Shown one piece after another: positions 35,236-43,393 of a stretch of 64,000 nt of DNA (position 1 is its first letter; the number at the start of each line of letters is the position of its first letter). The translations under genes were made by a program, and so were the position numbers. The notes under the pieces are model-generated. The model had not been told where the DNA came from. It did no database searches and saw only the letters and a list, made by a program, of their open reading frames with translations. Source of the DNA: a candidate division WOR-3 bacterium (GTDB lineage: Bacteria > Hydrothermota > Tepidihabitantia > Tepidihabitantales > Tepidihabitantaceae); NCBI GenBank assembly GCA_024653355.1, contig JANLFQ010000002.1, positions 248,001 to 312,000 on the forward strand, in the 5' to 3' direction.

Positions 35236-35804
35236 AATGGTTGGCACTTCTGGCGCCGGTGGTTTTGTTCATTGCCTGCGCCACATCGCATTATGTCCGT
35301 CCCGATGAGGTAACGGAATGGGACTATACCTATAGCGATACCGATATGAAACTTCTTGCCGAAAAGATGGTACAGTCGCTGGCAGAGTTAAACCTTCCGG
35401 CACGCTCGGACACCGGCAAACCGGTTCTGGCATTTCTTGCAATCGGCAACCGAACCTCCCAGCACATTGACACCGAAGGGATTGCGGAGAAGATAATGGT
35501 GGCGCTGGTGAAAATGGGCAAATTCCGGATTGTCGACCGGGAACTTTTGAAACAGCAGGCAAAAGAGATTGCCCGCCAGGAGTTGCAGCGGATTGATGTT
35601 GAGGGTGCGGTGAAACTGGGCAATCTCATCGGTGCTGACTACTTTCTTACCGGTGATGTGATGAGCATTGAGAAGACCAAGGGCGCAACGACGCTTGCCT
35701 ATTATAAACTGACAATGCGGCTCGTCAATGTCCGGACTTCGGAAATCGTCTGGGCTGACGAACAGGAATTGAAGAAAAAGAGCACCAGGTCCTGGTACGA
35801 GTAA
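35232..35804 (+). CDS. LpoB-family lipoprotein (penicillin-binding protein activator)
   Basis: 190 aa, lipobox FIAC. The domain matches the LpoB family: DMKLLAEKMVQSLAEL, PVLAFLAIGNRTSQHIDTEGIAEKI, FRIVDRELLKQQAKEIARQELQ, LGNLIGADYFLTGDVMSI, then YYKLTMRLVNVRTSEIVWADEQELKK. In E. coli LpoB is an outer-membrane lipoprotein that reaches through the peptidoglycan to activate PBP1b. In gammaproteobacteria lpoB sits with ycfL and COG3014 genes, and both are here as the next two genes. No class A PBP is in the window, so the partner is unknown. Confidence 0.85.
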   Translation: MKWLALLAPVVLFIACATSHYVRPDEVTEWDYTYSDTDMKLLAEKMVQSLAELNLPARSDTGKPVLAFLAIGNRTSQHIDTEGIAEKIMVALVKMGKFRIVDRELLKQQAKEIARQELQRIDVEGAVKLGNLIGADYFLTGDVMSIEKTKGATTLAYYKLTMRLVNVRTSEIVWADEQELKKKSTRSWYE

Positions 35805-35811
35805 ATGGCTG

Positions 35812-36957
35812 ATGAGCCGGCCGGGCGTCTTTTTACTTCTGGGTGCGCTTTTTTTTATAACCTGCGCGCCGGTTACATCCCCTTTACCATCGGCACCGAA
35901 ACCACAATATTTTTCCAACCTGTCGTACGAAAATGCGATTGCGCGCTACCGGCAAACGGTTGAAAAGAAGTTCAAAGATAAAGACCTTTCCTACATCCTT
36001 TCCCTTTTAAGTTATGGAATTACCAACTTTTACGGCGGAAAACAGGCGGATGCGAAACAGGCATTTCTGGCGGCTTACAAGGTTGACGCGGGTGAGCGAC
36101 CTGAGGCGGCAAAGTTTTACGACTGGCTGGTGGTGGATTCGAGAACGGTTTATAAACTTAAGAAACGCGAGCGGGAACTGGTCCATTTTTATCTCGGACT
36201 GTGTTACCTTTTTGAAAACAACCTTGAGGAGGCGCTGGTTGAGTTTAAAAAACTGCGGCAGTTTGACCAGGACGCTTCCCAACTTCCGATTGTCAACTTT
36301 TACACCGGTCTATTGTACGAGAAGATGGAGAAGTTCGATGATGCGCTAATCGAGTATCGACAACTGGAAACACTCGGTATCAAAGGTCTGGTAAGAAATG
36401 TTGAACTGATACGGGACAGCGGTTATATACCTGGCGCCGATTCAATTGAACTGGTCGTGCAGGTGGAGCACCAGACGGTCGGTTCTATTGGGAGAACCGA
36501 GGTTTATGCGGACAGTTCCTTCCTGACGGTTTTACCTGAAGTCAGCGATAGTTTTGCGGTGCGGTTAAGCCGAGCCGAGGCGAATCGCAAGGCAGCACAG
36601 GAGGCGAGCGCCAAAGCGGCGCGTCTGGGACTGCGGGTTTTATCGGCGGTGCTTCTGGAGAAGGCGCTACCCGGTATGGGCGAAGAACTGGCGGACAATA
36701 TTGCTGATATCACATTGGGCAAGGAGGAGGAAAACCGAGACATCCGTGCCTGGGGGTATGCACCGTTAAACTTTGCCTTTGCCCGGATGCGGATTCCCAA
36801 GGCAACGAGCAAGGTGCGGCTGATTTTTTACAACCAAGCGGGCAATATGCTTGGCTACTGTGACTATCCGCTCCGGGGCGAAAATCAGCGGGCGTTTTAT
36901 GCGGCGGGGATGTATTTCATCGTCGCCGGTCTGGCAGAAGAGTTTTATGTGTATTAA
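35812..36957 (+). CDS. COG3014-type TPR lipoprotein
   Basis: 381 aa. Lipobox FITC. Residues about 40-220 are TPR-like helices: LSYILSLLSYGITNFYGGKQADAKQAFLAAYKV, VHFYLGLCYLFENNLEEALVEFKKL and VNFYTGLLYEKMEKFDDALIEYRQLE. The rest (LVVQVEHQTVGSIGRTEVYADSS, AARLGLRVLSAVLLEKALPGMGEELADN, then YAPLNFAFARMRIPKATSKVRLIFYNQAGN) follows the COG3014 pattern of helix-rich N-terminus and beta C-terminus found beside lpoB and ycfL in proteobacteria. It has no clear Shine-Dalgarno and starts 7 bp after the lpoB-like stop. Confidence 0.75.
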   Translation: MSRPGVFLLLGALFFITCAPVTSPLPSAPKPQYFSNLSYENAIARYRQTVEKKFKDKDLSYILSLLSYGITNFYGGKQADAKQAFLAAYKVDAGERPEAAKFYDWLVVDSRTVYKLKKRERELVHFYLGLCYLFENNLEEALVEFKKLRQFDQDASQLPIVNFYTGLLYEKMEKFDDALIEYRQLETLGIKGLVRNVELIRDSGYIPGADSIELVVQVEHQTVGSIGRTEVYADSSFLTVLPEVSDSFAVRLSRAEANRKAAQEASAKAARLGLRVLSAVLLEKALPGMGEELADNIADITLGKEEENRDIRAWGYAPLNFAFARMRIPKATSKVRLIFYNQAGNMLGYCDYPLRGENQRAFYAAGMYFIVAGLAEEFYVY

Positions 36958-36971
36958 AAAAGGAGGTCAGA

Positions 36972-37385
36972 ATGAAAAGATTCTGGGCAGTAACAGGCGG
37001 TCTGATGTTTATCCTTGCCTGTTCAACAACGATTAACTCACTTTGGATTAACCGGGAGACGGAGAGCCGGCGCTGGGTGATAAACAACCCGGTTCTGGCT
37101 TCAGACATCCGGGTGCTGGATGTGAAAGAGGAGGAGAGTGGTGGGGCACTGATTGTCAATGTCCTGTTAAAGAATGGCTGGCATATGCCAATTGGCGGTA
37201 AGGTCAAGATGTTATTCTACGACAGAAATGGCGTGCAACTTGACGACCCCTGGGGCTGGCATCAAGTAAATCTTGAGTCCAATCAGGAGCAGTGGGTGAA
37301 GTTCGTGGCGCCGAAGCCCGCAGACCAGATTTACAAGATGAAACTGATGATACGGGGAATCAACCGCTACTCTTCATCAGGGTAA
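36972..37385 (+). CDS. YcfL-family lipoprotein
   Basis: 137 aa. Lipobox ILAC. The mature domain (INNPVLASDIRVLDVKEEESGGALIVNVLLKN, MPIGGKVKMLFYDRNGVQL, WHQVNLESNQEQWVKFVAPKPADQIYKMKLMIRG) matches the small beta-sandwich YcfL/DUF1425 family encoded next to lpoB in E. coli and Vibrio. AAAGGAGG precedes the ATG. Role is unknown even in E. coli. Together with the LpoB- and COG3014-like genes it recreates the gammaproteobacterial trio in a distant lineage. Confidence 0.75.
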   Translation: MKRFWAVTGGLMFILACSTTINSLWINRETESRRWVINNPVLASDIRVLDVKEEESGGALIVNVLLKNGWHMPIGGKVKMLFYDRNGVQLDDPWGWHQVNLESNQEQWVKFVAPKPADQIYKMKLMIRGINRYSSSG

Positions 37386-37430
37386 GAGCAAGGGATAAGT
37401 TTTTACAATTGCTATTGATTGGAGTAGAAG

Positions 37431-38132
37431 ATGGAGGGTAACCAGATTGTTGTTGAAACGATTGGCCTGATAAAGCGTTATCCGATGGGGCGGCAGGAAC
37501 TGATGGCGCTCAAAGGGGTGAATTTGAAGTTTTACCGTGGGGAGTTTAGCGGTGTTGTTGGTCCTTCGGGTTCTGGTAAAACCACCCTGTTAAATATCAT
37601 TGGTACGCTGGATACACCGAGTGCGGGTTCAGTTCGGGTGCTTAATGAACGGGTTGAATCGCTTTCTCCCCGTCGAGCAGCGGAGTTGCGCAGCCGGTTT
37701 ATCGGCTTTATCTTTCAGACCTTCAACCTCCTGCCGGTTTATACGGTTTACGAAAATGTTGAGTTTCCCCTTTTGCTCTTGAAGTTACCAGGGAAAGAGC
37801 GAAGAAAAAAGGTGATGGCAGCGCTGGAATGGGTTGGGCTGGCAGACCGCGCAAATTCAAAGCCGTCCCAACTGTCCGGCGGTGAATGTCAAAGGGTAGC
37901 GATTGCCCGGGCGGTGGTAAAAGAGCCCGAGCTCATCCTTGCCGATGAGCCAACCGCCAACCTTGATGCCGAAAACTCCCATCATATCTTAAGCACAATG
38001 GTAAAACTCAACCAGGAACTGGGTACCACCTTTATCTTTTCTACCCACGACGAGAAGGTAATTAAGTTTTTGCGGCGCCGCATTAAACTGGTTGACGGTG
38101 CGGTGGTGGCGGATGAGGAGGTCAAAGGGTGA
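37431..38132 (+). CDS. ABC transporter ATPase, LolD/MacB type
   Basis: 233 aa. Walker A GPSGSGKTTLL, Q-loop FIFQTFNLLPVYTVYENVEFPL, signature LSGGECQRVAIARA, Walker B LILADEPTANLD and H-loop FSTHD are all present. This set is typical of LolD/MacB/FtsE ATPases that drive lipoprotein release or mechanotransmission across the envelope rather than small-molecule transport. It overlaps the first permease gene by 4 nt. Its position after seven exported-protein genes suggests it moves or installs those proteins, which is inference. Confidence 0.92.
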   Translation: MEGNQIVVETIGLIKRYPMGRQELMALKGVNLKFYRGEFSGVVGPSGSGKTTLLNIIGTLDTPSAGSVRVLNERVESLSPRRAAELRSRFIGFIFQTFNLLPVYTVYENVEFPLLLLKLPGKERRKKVMAALEWVGLADRANSKPSQLSGGECQRVAIARAVVKEPELILADEPTANLDAENSHHILSTMVKLNQELGTTFIFSTHDEKVIKFLRRRIKLVDGAVVADEEVKG

Positions 38133-39298
38133 GTGTGGTCAAACTGGCGTTGCGCAACCTGCGCGGGGCAGGAATCCGAACCTGGCTCAATGGTTTTGCC
38201 CTGTCACTGGCGTTTGTCACGATTATCTTTAGTCAGGGGTTATTAGAAGGGATAAACCGACAGGCAGAAAGAGCGTCAATAGATTTTGAGTTTGGCGGCG
38301 GTCAGTTCTGGTGTAAAGGTTTTGATCCCTACGACCCGCTAACATTTGATAACGCGCACCGGGTGCTGCCCGAAAAGATTGCCCATCTGGTTGAATCAGG
38401 ACAGGCGGTGGCGATTCTTGTTGTTCCCGGGACGGTTTTTGTTCAGGGAAAGATGGTGCCGGTACTGCTCAAAGGGATTTCCACACCGCAGGCCGTTTTA
38501 AAGATACCAACAGCAGTACTGGTTGACTCAAGTGGTCATATACCGGTTTTGTTAGGGGCGCGGATGGCAAAGAGGTTGAATGTCGGCGTGGATGATTACC
38601 TGACGCTGCAGTGGCGCGATAAAGAGGGCGCATTTAATTCCCGGGAGGTACGGGTTGCGGGAATAATGCAGACAAGTGTCGGGACAATTGACCAGGGTCA
38701 GGTGTGGTTGCCCTTAAAGCAACTTGCGAATTTAGCCGGCTTGGAAGAGCAGGCAACAGTTGTGGTTCTAAAACCGGGCATTAAACCACCACCTGCGGTG
38801 GAAGCGTGGGAATTTCATACGACCGAATTTCTCCTGTCCGACCTGCGCCAGATGATAAAGACGAAAACTGTGGGTCAGTCAATTATGTTTATCGTGCTCT
38901 TTCTTCTGGCACTCCTGGCGATATTTGACACCCAGGTGTTTTCCATTTTCCGCCGGCGCCGGGAGATTGGAACGCTGATTGCGCTGGGAATGACGCGTGG
39001 TGCCGTGATAGCGATGTTCACCTTTGAGGGTGCAATGTACGGGGTGCTGGCAGCGTTTTTGGGTGCGATTTACGGTACGCCGCTGTTTCTTTATTTGAGT
39101 GCTTATGGGCTGGCGATGCCGGGCGGAAATCAGTGGGGGTTTGCGCTTGAAGAGCGGATGTATCCGGCATGGACCGCGGGTTTGATTCTCGGCACAACCG
39201 TCCTTGTATTGATTACGGCGACATTTGTGTCCTATCTGCCAGCCCGGCGCATCTTGAAACTGAAGCCAACAGACGCTCTCCGGGGGAAATGGGTATGA
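38129..39298 (+). CDS. FtsX/LolC-type ABC permease, first subunit
   Basis: 389 aa. One N-terminal membrane helix (about 17-37, WLNGFALSLAFVTIIFSQGL), a large periplasmic domain (about 40-245), and three C-terminal helices (about 255-275, 290-330, 350-375) with the FtsX-domain phrase RRRREIGTLIALGMTRGAVIAMF and the end LPARRILKLKPTDALRG. This is the LolC/E-MacB topology. GTG start overlaps the ATPase stop. Confidence 0.88.
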   Translation: MSVVKLALRNLRGAGIRTWLNGFALSLAFVTIIFSQGLLEGINRQAERASIDFEFGGGQFWCKGFDPYDPLTFDNAHRVLPEKIAHLVESGQAVAILVVPGTVFVQGKMVPVLLKGISTPQAVLKIPTAVLVDSSGHIPVLLGARMAKRLNVGVDDYLTLQWRDKEGAFNSREVRVAGIMQTSVGTIDQGQVWLPLKQLANLAGLEEQATVVVLKPGIKPPPAVEAWEFHTTEFLLSDLRQMIKTKTVGQSIMFIVLFLLALLAIFDTQVFSIFRRRREIGTLIALGMTRGAVIAMFTFEGAMYGVLAAFLGAIYGTPLFLYLSAYGLAMPGGNQWGFALEERMYPAWTAGLILGTTVLVLITATFVSYLPARRILKLKPTDALRGKWV

Positions 39299-40566
39299 CC
39301 GGTTTCATTATTAAAGGTCTGGTGCGGGACCGGAGCCGGAGCCTTTTTCCATTCCTGACGGTTGCGATTGGTGTTGCGCTGGTGGTATTTCTTGACGCCT
39401 ATTTACGCGGGACGCAGGACAGCTTTTTTGACACCACCGCCCGACTGGTGACGGGTCATTTGATGGTAACGACCCGGGCACAGGCGCAGGAAGCCGAAGC
39501 CGGTTCACTGGAGACCGCGCTGTTCGGCGTCAAGAAATTAAAGGCGGAATTGAAAGGCAAATATCCCGATATCATCTGGACCGAGCGTATCCGGTTCAGC
39601 GGTTTCATTGATGTGCCTGATTCGCTTGGTGTGACCCGGGCACAGGTACCAATTACCGGTTTAGCAGTTGACCTGACACCGGGTTCGGTTGAACATCAAC
39701 TTCTGCAGTTGAATAAGGCGCTGGTGCGGGGCAGGGTTCCGGAAAAGAACCGGGAGATTTTGCTCAGCGAAGATTTGTGCCAGCGGCTGGCAATCGCTCC
39801 GGGTGCGCGAGTTAGTCTGATATCAATGACCGCCGAGGGCGGTATGGCAATTACGGATTTCACTCTTGCGGGTACGGTGCGGTTTGGTGTCACCGCTTTA
39901 GACCGGAGTATGGTTATTGGCAAATTAGAAGGGGTGCAGGAGGCGTTCGGGCTTGAAGATCGGGCGAGTGAAATTGTGGGATTTTTTGCTAATAGGGTTT
40001 ATGATGACCGGCGCGCGGTGCAAATCGCCCGGGAGTACAACGCGGGCTTAAACAGCAGTGAAGATGATTTTGTGCCGGTGATGAGGCCCTTGCGCGAGGC
40101 GAGCGATTTAGGTTCGCTTATTGACATCGTTTCGGGCGCAACCGGCTTGATTGTCCTGATATTCATCATGGCGATGGCGGTGGTACTATGGAATGCTGGA
40201 TTGATGGGTTCACTCCGGCGCTATGGTGAGATTGGCATCCGGTTAGCGCTGGGTGAGTCTAAACCGGCGCTTTACCTTTCACTCCTTGCCGAGGCGTTTT
40301 TTATCGGGCTTATCGGTTCGGTTGCGGGCACACTTATCGGGCTGGTGCCGGCTTATTATCTACAGAAGGTCGGTCTTAACATCGGCGGGATGATGAGAAA
40401 TAGCACGGTGGTAATAAGTGAGGTGCTGCGTGCCCGGATTACACCGGCGAGTTTCTTTGTCGGGTTTTTACCTGGGCTAATTGCAACCTTCCTTGGTAGT
40501 GCGATTTCCGGGCTGGGGATTTTCCGGCGTTCAACCGCTCGGCTGGCAAAGGAGTTTTCCGAATGA
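39295..40566 (+). CDS. FtsX/LolE-type ABC permease, second subunit
   Basis: 423 aa from ATG 39295, which overlaps the stop of the first permease; longer frames running upstream are inside that gene. The N-terminal helix (FPFLTVAIGVALVVFLDAYL) is followed by a periplasmic domain with DTTARLVTGHLMVTT and LSEDLCQRLAIAPGARVSLIS. Three C-terminal helices include GATGLIVLIFIMAMAVVLWNAGLMGSLRRYGEIGIRLALGES, the FtsX core. A pair of unequal permeases with one ATPase is the LolCDE arrangement. A LolE-like role in lipoprotein sorting is plausible, but a MacB-like exporter is not excluded. Confidence 0.87.
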   Translation: MTGFIIKGLVRDRSRSLFPFLTVAIGVALVVFLDAYLRGTQDSFFDTTARLVTGHLMVTTRAQAQEAEAGSLETALFGVKKLKAELKGKYPDIIWTERIRFSGFIDVPDSLGVTRAQVPITGLAVDLTPGSVEHQLLQLNKALVRGRVPEKNREILLSEDLCQRLAIAPGARVSLISMTAEGGMAITDFTLAGTVRFGVTALDRSMVIGKLEGVQEAFGLEDRASEIVGFFANRVYDDRRAVQIAREYNAGLNSSEDDFVPVMRPLREASDLGSLIDIVSGATGLIVLIFIMAMAVVLWNAGLMGSLRRYGEIGIRLALGESKPALYLSLLAEAFFIGLIGSVAGTLIGLVPAYYLQKVGLNIGGMMRNSTVVISEVLRARITPASFFVGFLPGLIATFLGSAISGLGIFRRSTARLAKEFSE

Positions 40567-40683
40567 GCATCATTTTATCTCTGTTTTGTCAGCGGGTTAG
40601 CTGCCCGATATTAACAGGCTATCACCACTTTTTGATTTCGTTAAGTTCGCAGGGTTGTCAATTGTAATTGTCCAGATACGGGG

Positions 40684-41406
40684 CTAAACTTCTTTGCAGT
40701 ACTTGCTGAAGTTCAGCGGGTTCTGTTTTCTGGTTTTGCCGGTACAGGTTATCGCTCCTGGTCCGAACCCGATAACCGGTTTGGCACCGGCTAATGTTAA
40801 AAGGTGTTTGTTTTCTTTTTCGGGTAAGGCGAAGTGTCCGGGCAAGAACTGGTTATATTCCCCATTCAGTTTTTCAGCCAATTCAGGGCTAACTGGTGCA
40901 GGGTAAAATATGATGTGGTCGGGTTTGAGCGCGAGGATGCGGGTTAAGGTTTCTTTTGGGATTGAGGCGGGCAGTTCAAACCCAACCGAGAAGAAATCGC
41001 TACCACGCAGAATGAGAAAGTCGTTTTCGGCGCAATTCTGGGCATCGGTGTTGACCCGCAGTGTCACCTGGTCAAATCCGGACTCACGCAGGACCTTTGC
41101 CCGTGCCAAATCTACGGTGTTGGGTAAAACGATTAATGTCTGTTCTTCAGGCTGGATGACAAGGTGGTCGTAAAGCGCCTGCAAAATCCGATACAACTGG
41201 TCTAAGGTGAGACAGGACGGTCCGCAGCCACCAAAGTAGATGGTAGTAAAGGTAAGTTTGCGATAGGTTTTGCTTCGGCTACGAATCTCGTGAACAACGG
41301 TGCTGACAAACCTTTCCGCATCTTCTGGTGTATAAGGCAAAGGCTGGGTGCCAAATCGCCAGTCCGGCTCTATGCCGAAAGGGACGGTGACGGTGATGCC
41401 GGACAA
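40684..41406 (-). CDS. HemW-like protein lacking the radical-SAM cysteines
   Basis: About 241 aa from TTG 41406; the frame stays open further upstream, but that part is only the shadow of lepB. The start is uncertain (TTG 41430 is the alternative). The sequence aligns by eye with HemW/coproporphyrinogen dehydrogenase-like enzymes: ITVTVPFG corresponds to the usual YIHIPFC, TIYFGGCGPSCLTLDQLYRIL to TIYFGGGTPSLL, and VIGFGPGAITC to the GxGAGAHS tail motif. All three cysteines of the CxxxCxxC cluster site are replaced (region FGIEPDWRFG), and the protein is about 130 residues short. It may be a non-catalytic haem or substrate binder, or a decaying paralogue. Confidence 0.55.
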   Translation of the reverse strand: MSGITVTVPFGIEPDWRFGTQPLPYTPEDAERFVSTVVHEIRSRSKTYRKLTFTTIYFGGCGPSCLTLDQLYRILQALYDHLVIQPEEQTLIVLPNTVDLARAKVLRESGFDQVTLRVNTDAQNCAENDFLILRGSDFFSVGFELPASIPKETLTRILALKPDHIIFYPAPVSPELAEKLNGEYNQFLPGHFALPEKENKHLLTLAGAKPVIGFGPGAITCTGKTRKQNPLNFSKYCKEV

Positions 41407-41410
41407 AGGT

Positions 41411-42235
41411 TTAACGGACGATTCTGCCAATTCGGTTGAACCTGATTGCCCAGGGTGAGATGATGATGCGGGCGATGTTGGGAGCGGCGCTGGAGGAGAA
41501 GTAAAGGACGAGCGGTTTTCCCCGGAGATAGCGCAGGGAAAGTGGTCCCCAGAATCGGGAGTCTTCAGAGTTGTCGCGGTTGTCGCCCATAGCGAAGATG
41601 TGTCCCTCGGGCACAACCACCGGTCCAAAGTTGTCCCGGACATAGGGCGAGAGTTCTGTGCGGTAGAAACTGCGTTTTTCCCAGAGGTCCTGGAACTCGG
41701 GCTGCAACTCCTGAGGTAAAGGAGGCAGGGTGTAGTAAAACTTGTGGACCGCATAGGCGGCGGTCTCTTTTTTGCCGTTGATAAACAGTTCTTTGTTGCG
41801 CACTTCCACGGTGTCACCGGCAACCGCAACGCACCTTTTAACAAAGTTGCGCGGGGTGTACCAGGTGAAGAAGTTGGTCTGTTTGTCCCAGAACAGGGGT
41901 AGCAGAGGAAGCCAGGAAGGGAAGATGCGGACATAACGGTCTGGGTGCAGGGAGTCTAACGGCATATCCGGGTCAACCGGAAACCGGAAGATGACGATGT
42001 CACCGCGTTTCGGGTTAGAGATGGGGATAAGGGTGCGGTCGGTAAAAGGGATTTTGACCCCATAGACGAATTTGTTAACGAGCATAAAGTCGCCAACAAG
42101 AATGGTGTCCTCCATTGAACCGGTGGGCACCATAAACGCCTCAACGAGGAATGAGCGAATCAGCAGAACCGCGATGATGACCGGGGTCCACTCGCGAAAG
42201 AACCGCTTTACACCGCTGCCAAATCCATCAGCCAT
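41411..42235 (-). CDS. lepB: Signal peptidase I
   Basis: 274 aa inner-membrane serine protease (S26) that removes signal peptides from exported proteins. One N-terminal helix (TPVIIAVLLIRSFLVEAF), catalytic Ser40 in VPTGSMEDTI, catalytic Lys134 in KRCVAVAGDTVEV, and the GDNRDNSEDSRFWGPL box near the C-terminus. An insert of about 35 residues (PDMPLDSLHPDRYVRIFPSWLPLL) lies between the two catalytic boxes. The promoter's -10 box ends so that transcription begins about 2 nt before ATG: leaderless. Demand for it is obvious given the number of exported proteins in this window. Confidence 0.95.
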   Translation of the reverse strand: MADGFGSGVKRFFREWTPVIIAVLLIRSFLVEAFMVPTGSMEDTILVGDFMLVNKFVYGVKIPFTDRTLIPISNPKRGDIVIFRFPVDPDMPLDSLHPDRYVRIFPSWLPLLPLFWDKQTNFFTWYTPRNFVKRCVAVAGDTVEVRNKELFINGKKETAAYAVHKFYYTLPPLPQELQPEFQDLWEKRSFYRTELSPYVRDNFGPVVVPEGHIFAMGDNRDNSEDSRFWGPLSLRYLRGKPLVLYFSSSAAPNIARIIISPWAIRFNRIGRIVR

Positions 42236-42243
42236 AACAGGTT

Positions 42244-42271
42244 AGTTTAGAAAAGGGGCAGTTAAAGTCAA
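42244..42271 (-). promoter_or_regulatory. Leaderless promoter of lepB
   Basis: On the minus strand TTGACT (42271-42266), 16-bp spacer, TAAACT (42249-42244). The start point is predicted at about 42237 and the ATG begins at 42235. It is divergent from the next promoter. Confidence 0.65.
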
Positions 42272-42309
42272 GCATCTGGGAAGGCGGTAATGACAGTTTT
42301 CCATTACTG

Positions 42310-42337
42310 TTGACCCGGATACAGATGCGGGTAAAAT
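42310..42337 (+). promoter_or_regulatory. Leaderless promoter of the PP-loop gene
   Basis: TTGACC (42310-42315), 16-bp spacer, TAAAAT (42332-42337). Counting 7 nt gives +1 at 42344, exactly the first base of the GTG start codon. Confidence 0.75.
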
Positions 42338-42343
42338 GAAGTT

Positions 42344-43327
42344 GTGAAGGTTAAAGCGGTCTGTTTGTTATCGGGCGGGCTGGACTCTATTCTTGCCTGC
42401 CGGGTGATTCTGGAGCAGGGGGTTCAGGTTTTTGGTTTGAACTTTGTCAGTCCATTCTGCACCTGCACCAAAAAAGGGTGTCGGCATGAGGCACGGCGGG
42501 CAGCAGAGCAGTTGGGTATCCCTTTGAAGGTGGTGGCAAAAGGTGAGGAGTACATCCAGATGATAAAAAAGCCGAAACACGGTTACGGTTCGGCGATGAA
42601 CCCGTGCATTGACTGCCGGATATTCATATTTACCCGGGCAAAAGATTATATGGAGGAGATTGGCGCCCAGTTTGTGGTCACTGGTGAGGTTTTAGGTGAA
42701 AGGCCTATGTCCCAGCATTTACAAGCGTTGAAGTTGATTGAGCGGGAGTCCGGGCTTCAGGGCAGGGTTTTGCGCCCGTTATCGGCAAAACTGCTTGAGC
42801 CGACGATTCCCGAGATGGAGGGTTTGATAGACCGGCAGAAACTTTTAGCGATTCAGGGGCGTTCGCGCAAACCACAAATTGCCCTTGCGGAAAATTACGG
42901 CATCAAAGATTACCCCTGTCCTGCAGGTGGCTGCCTTTTGACCGAGAAAAACTTTGCCCGGCGGTTAAAGGATGCGTTTGCCCATAACGAAGATACCTTA
43001 CTGGATATGAAGTTGTTAAAGTTGGGCAGGCACTTCCGGCTGCCTTCGGGGCGTAAGGTGGTTGTAGGCAGAAATGAACTGGAAAACAGGGCACTGACCA
43101 ATCTGGTTGATGCCCGCGATGTGGTGATTGAGCCGGTTGATGTCGCAGGACCGGTGGTTGTTGTCTGGCGTGGTGGTGATGAGGATGATGTCCAGATTGC
43201 TGCCCGGCTTTGCGCCCGGTACTCTGATGGCAAAAACCTGCCCCGGCTTAAGGTGCGGGCAGGTTTCAGGGTTTTTGAGGTTGCCCCGCTTGAAGAAGAG
43301 AAGACCCAGGAGTTACGGGTCGGTTGA
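42344..43327 (+). CDS. PP-loop ATPase, probable tRNA thiolation enzyme (MnmA/ThiI-like)
   Basis: 327 aa. The N-terminal AVCLLSGGLDSILA is the PP-loop that adenylates tRNA uridines or other substrates. Cysteines are conserved in FCTCTKKGC, NPCIDCRIF and YPCPAGGCLLT, suggesting a persulfide relay or Fe-S/zinc site, as in thiolation enzymes. The middle VTGEVLGERPMSQHLQALKLIERESGL is typical of the MnmA-like branch annotated as thiouridylate-type proteins in many anaerobes. The C-terminal domain (about 245-320, LTNLVDARDVVIEPVDVAGPVVVVWRGG) is separate. Exact modification is unknown. GTG start coincides with the predicted transcription start. Confidence 0.75.
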   Translation: MKVKAVCLLSGGLDSILACRVILEQGVQVFGLNFVSPFCTCTKKGCRHEARRAAEQLGIPLKVVAKGEEYIQMIKKPKHGYGSAMNPCIDCRIFIFTRAKDYMEEIGAQFVVTGEVLGERPMSQHLQALKLIERESGLQGRVLRPLSAKLLEPTIPEMEGLIDRQKLLAIQGRSRKPQIALAENYGIKDYPCPAGGCLLTEKNFARRLKDAFAHNEDTLLDMKLLKLGRHFRLPSGRKVVVGRNELENRALTNLVDARDVVIEPVDVAGPVVVVWRGGDEDDVQIAARLCARYSDGKNLPRLKVRAGFRVFEVAPLEEEKTQELRVG

Positions 43328-43358
43328 ACCAATCGGCTTATTGAGACAACTGTATATA

Positions 43359-43386
43359 TTGCAAGGGGTTATAAATTCAGTATAAT
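43359..43386 (+). promoter_or_regulatory. Leaderless promoter of the 43394 gene
   Basis: TTGCAA (43359-43364), 16-bp spacer, TATAAT (43381-43386). The start is expected at 43393-43394, on the ATG. Confidence 0.65.
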
Positions 43387-43393
43387 TTATTAG

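Noticed and set aside
41407-41934. N-terminal extension of the HemW-like frame
   Set aside because: This part is Ser/Pro/Thr-rich and runs within lepB in another frame on the same strand. HemW similarity starts only at about 41406.
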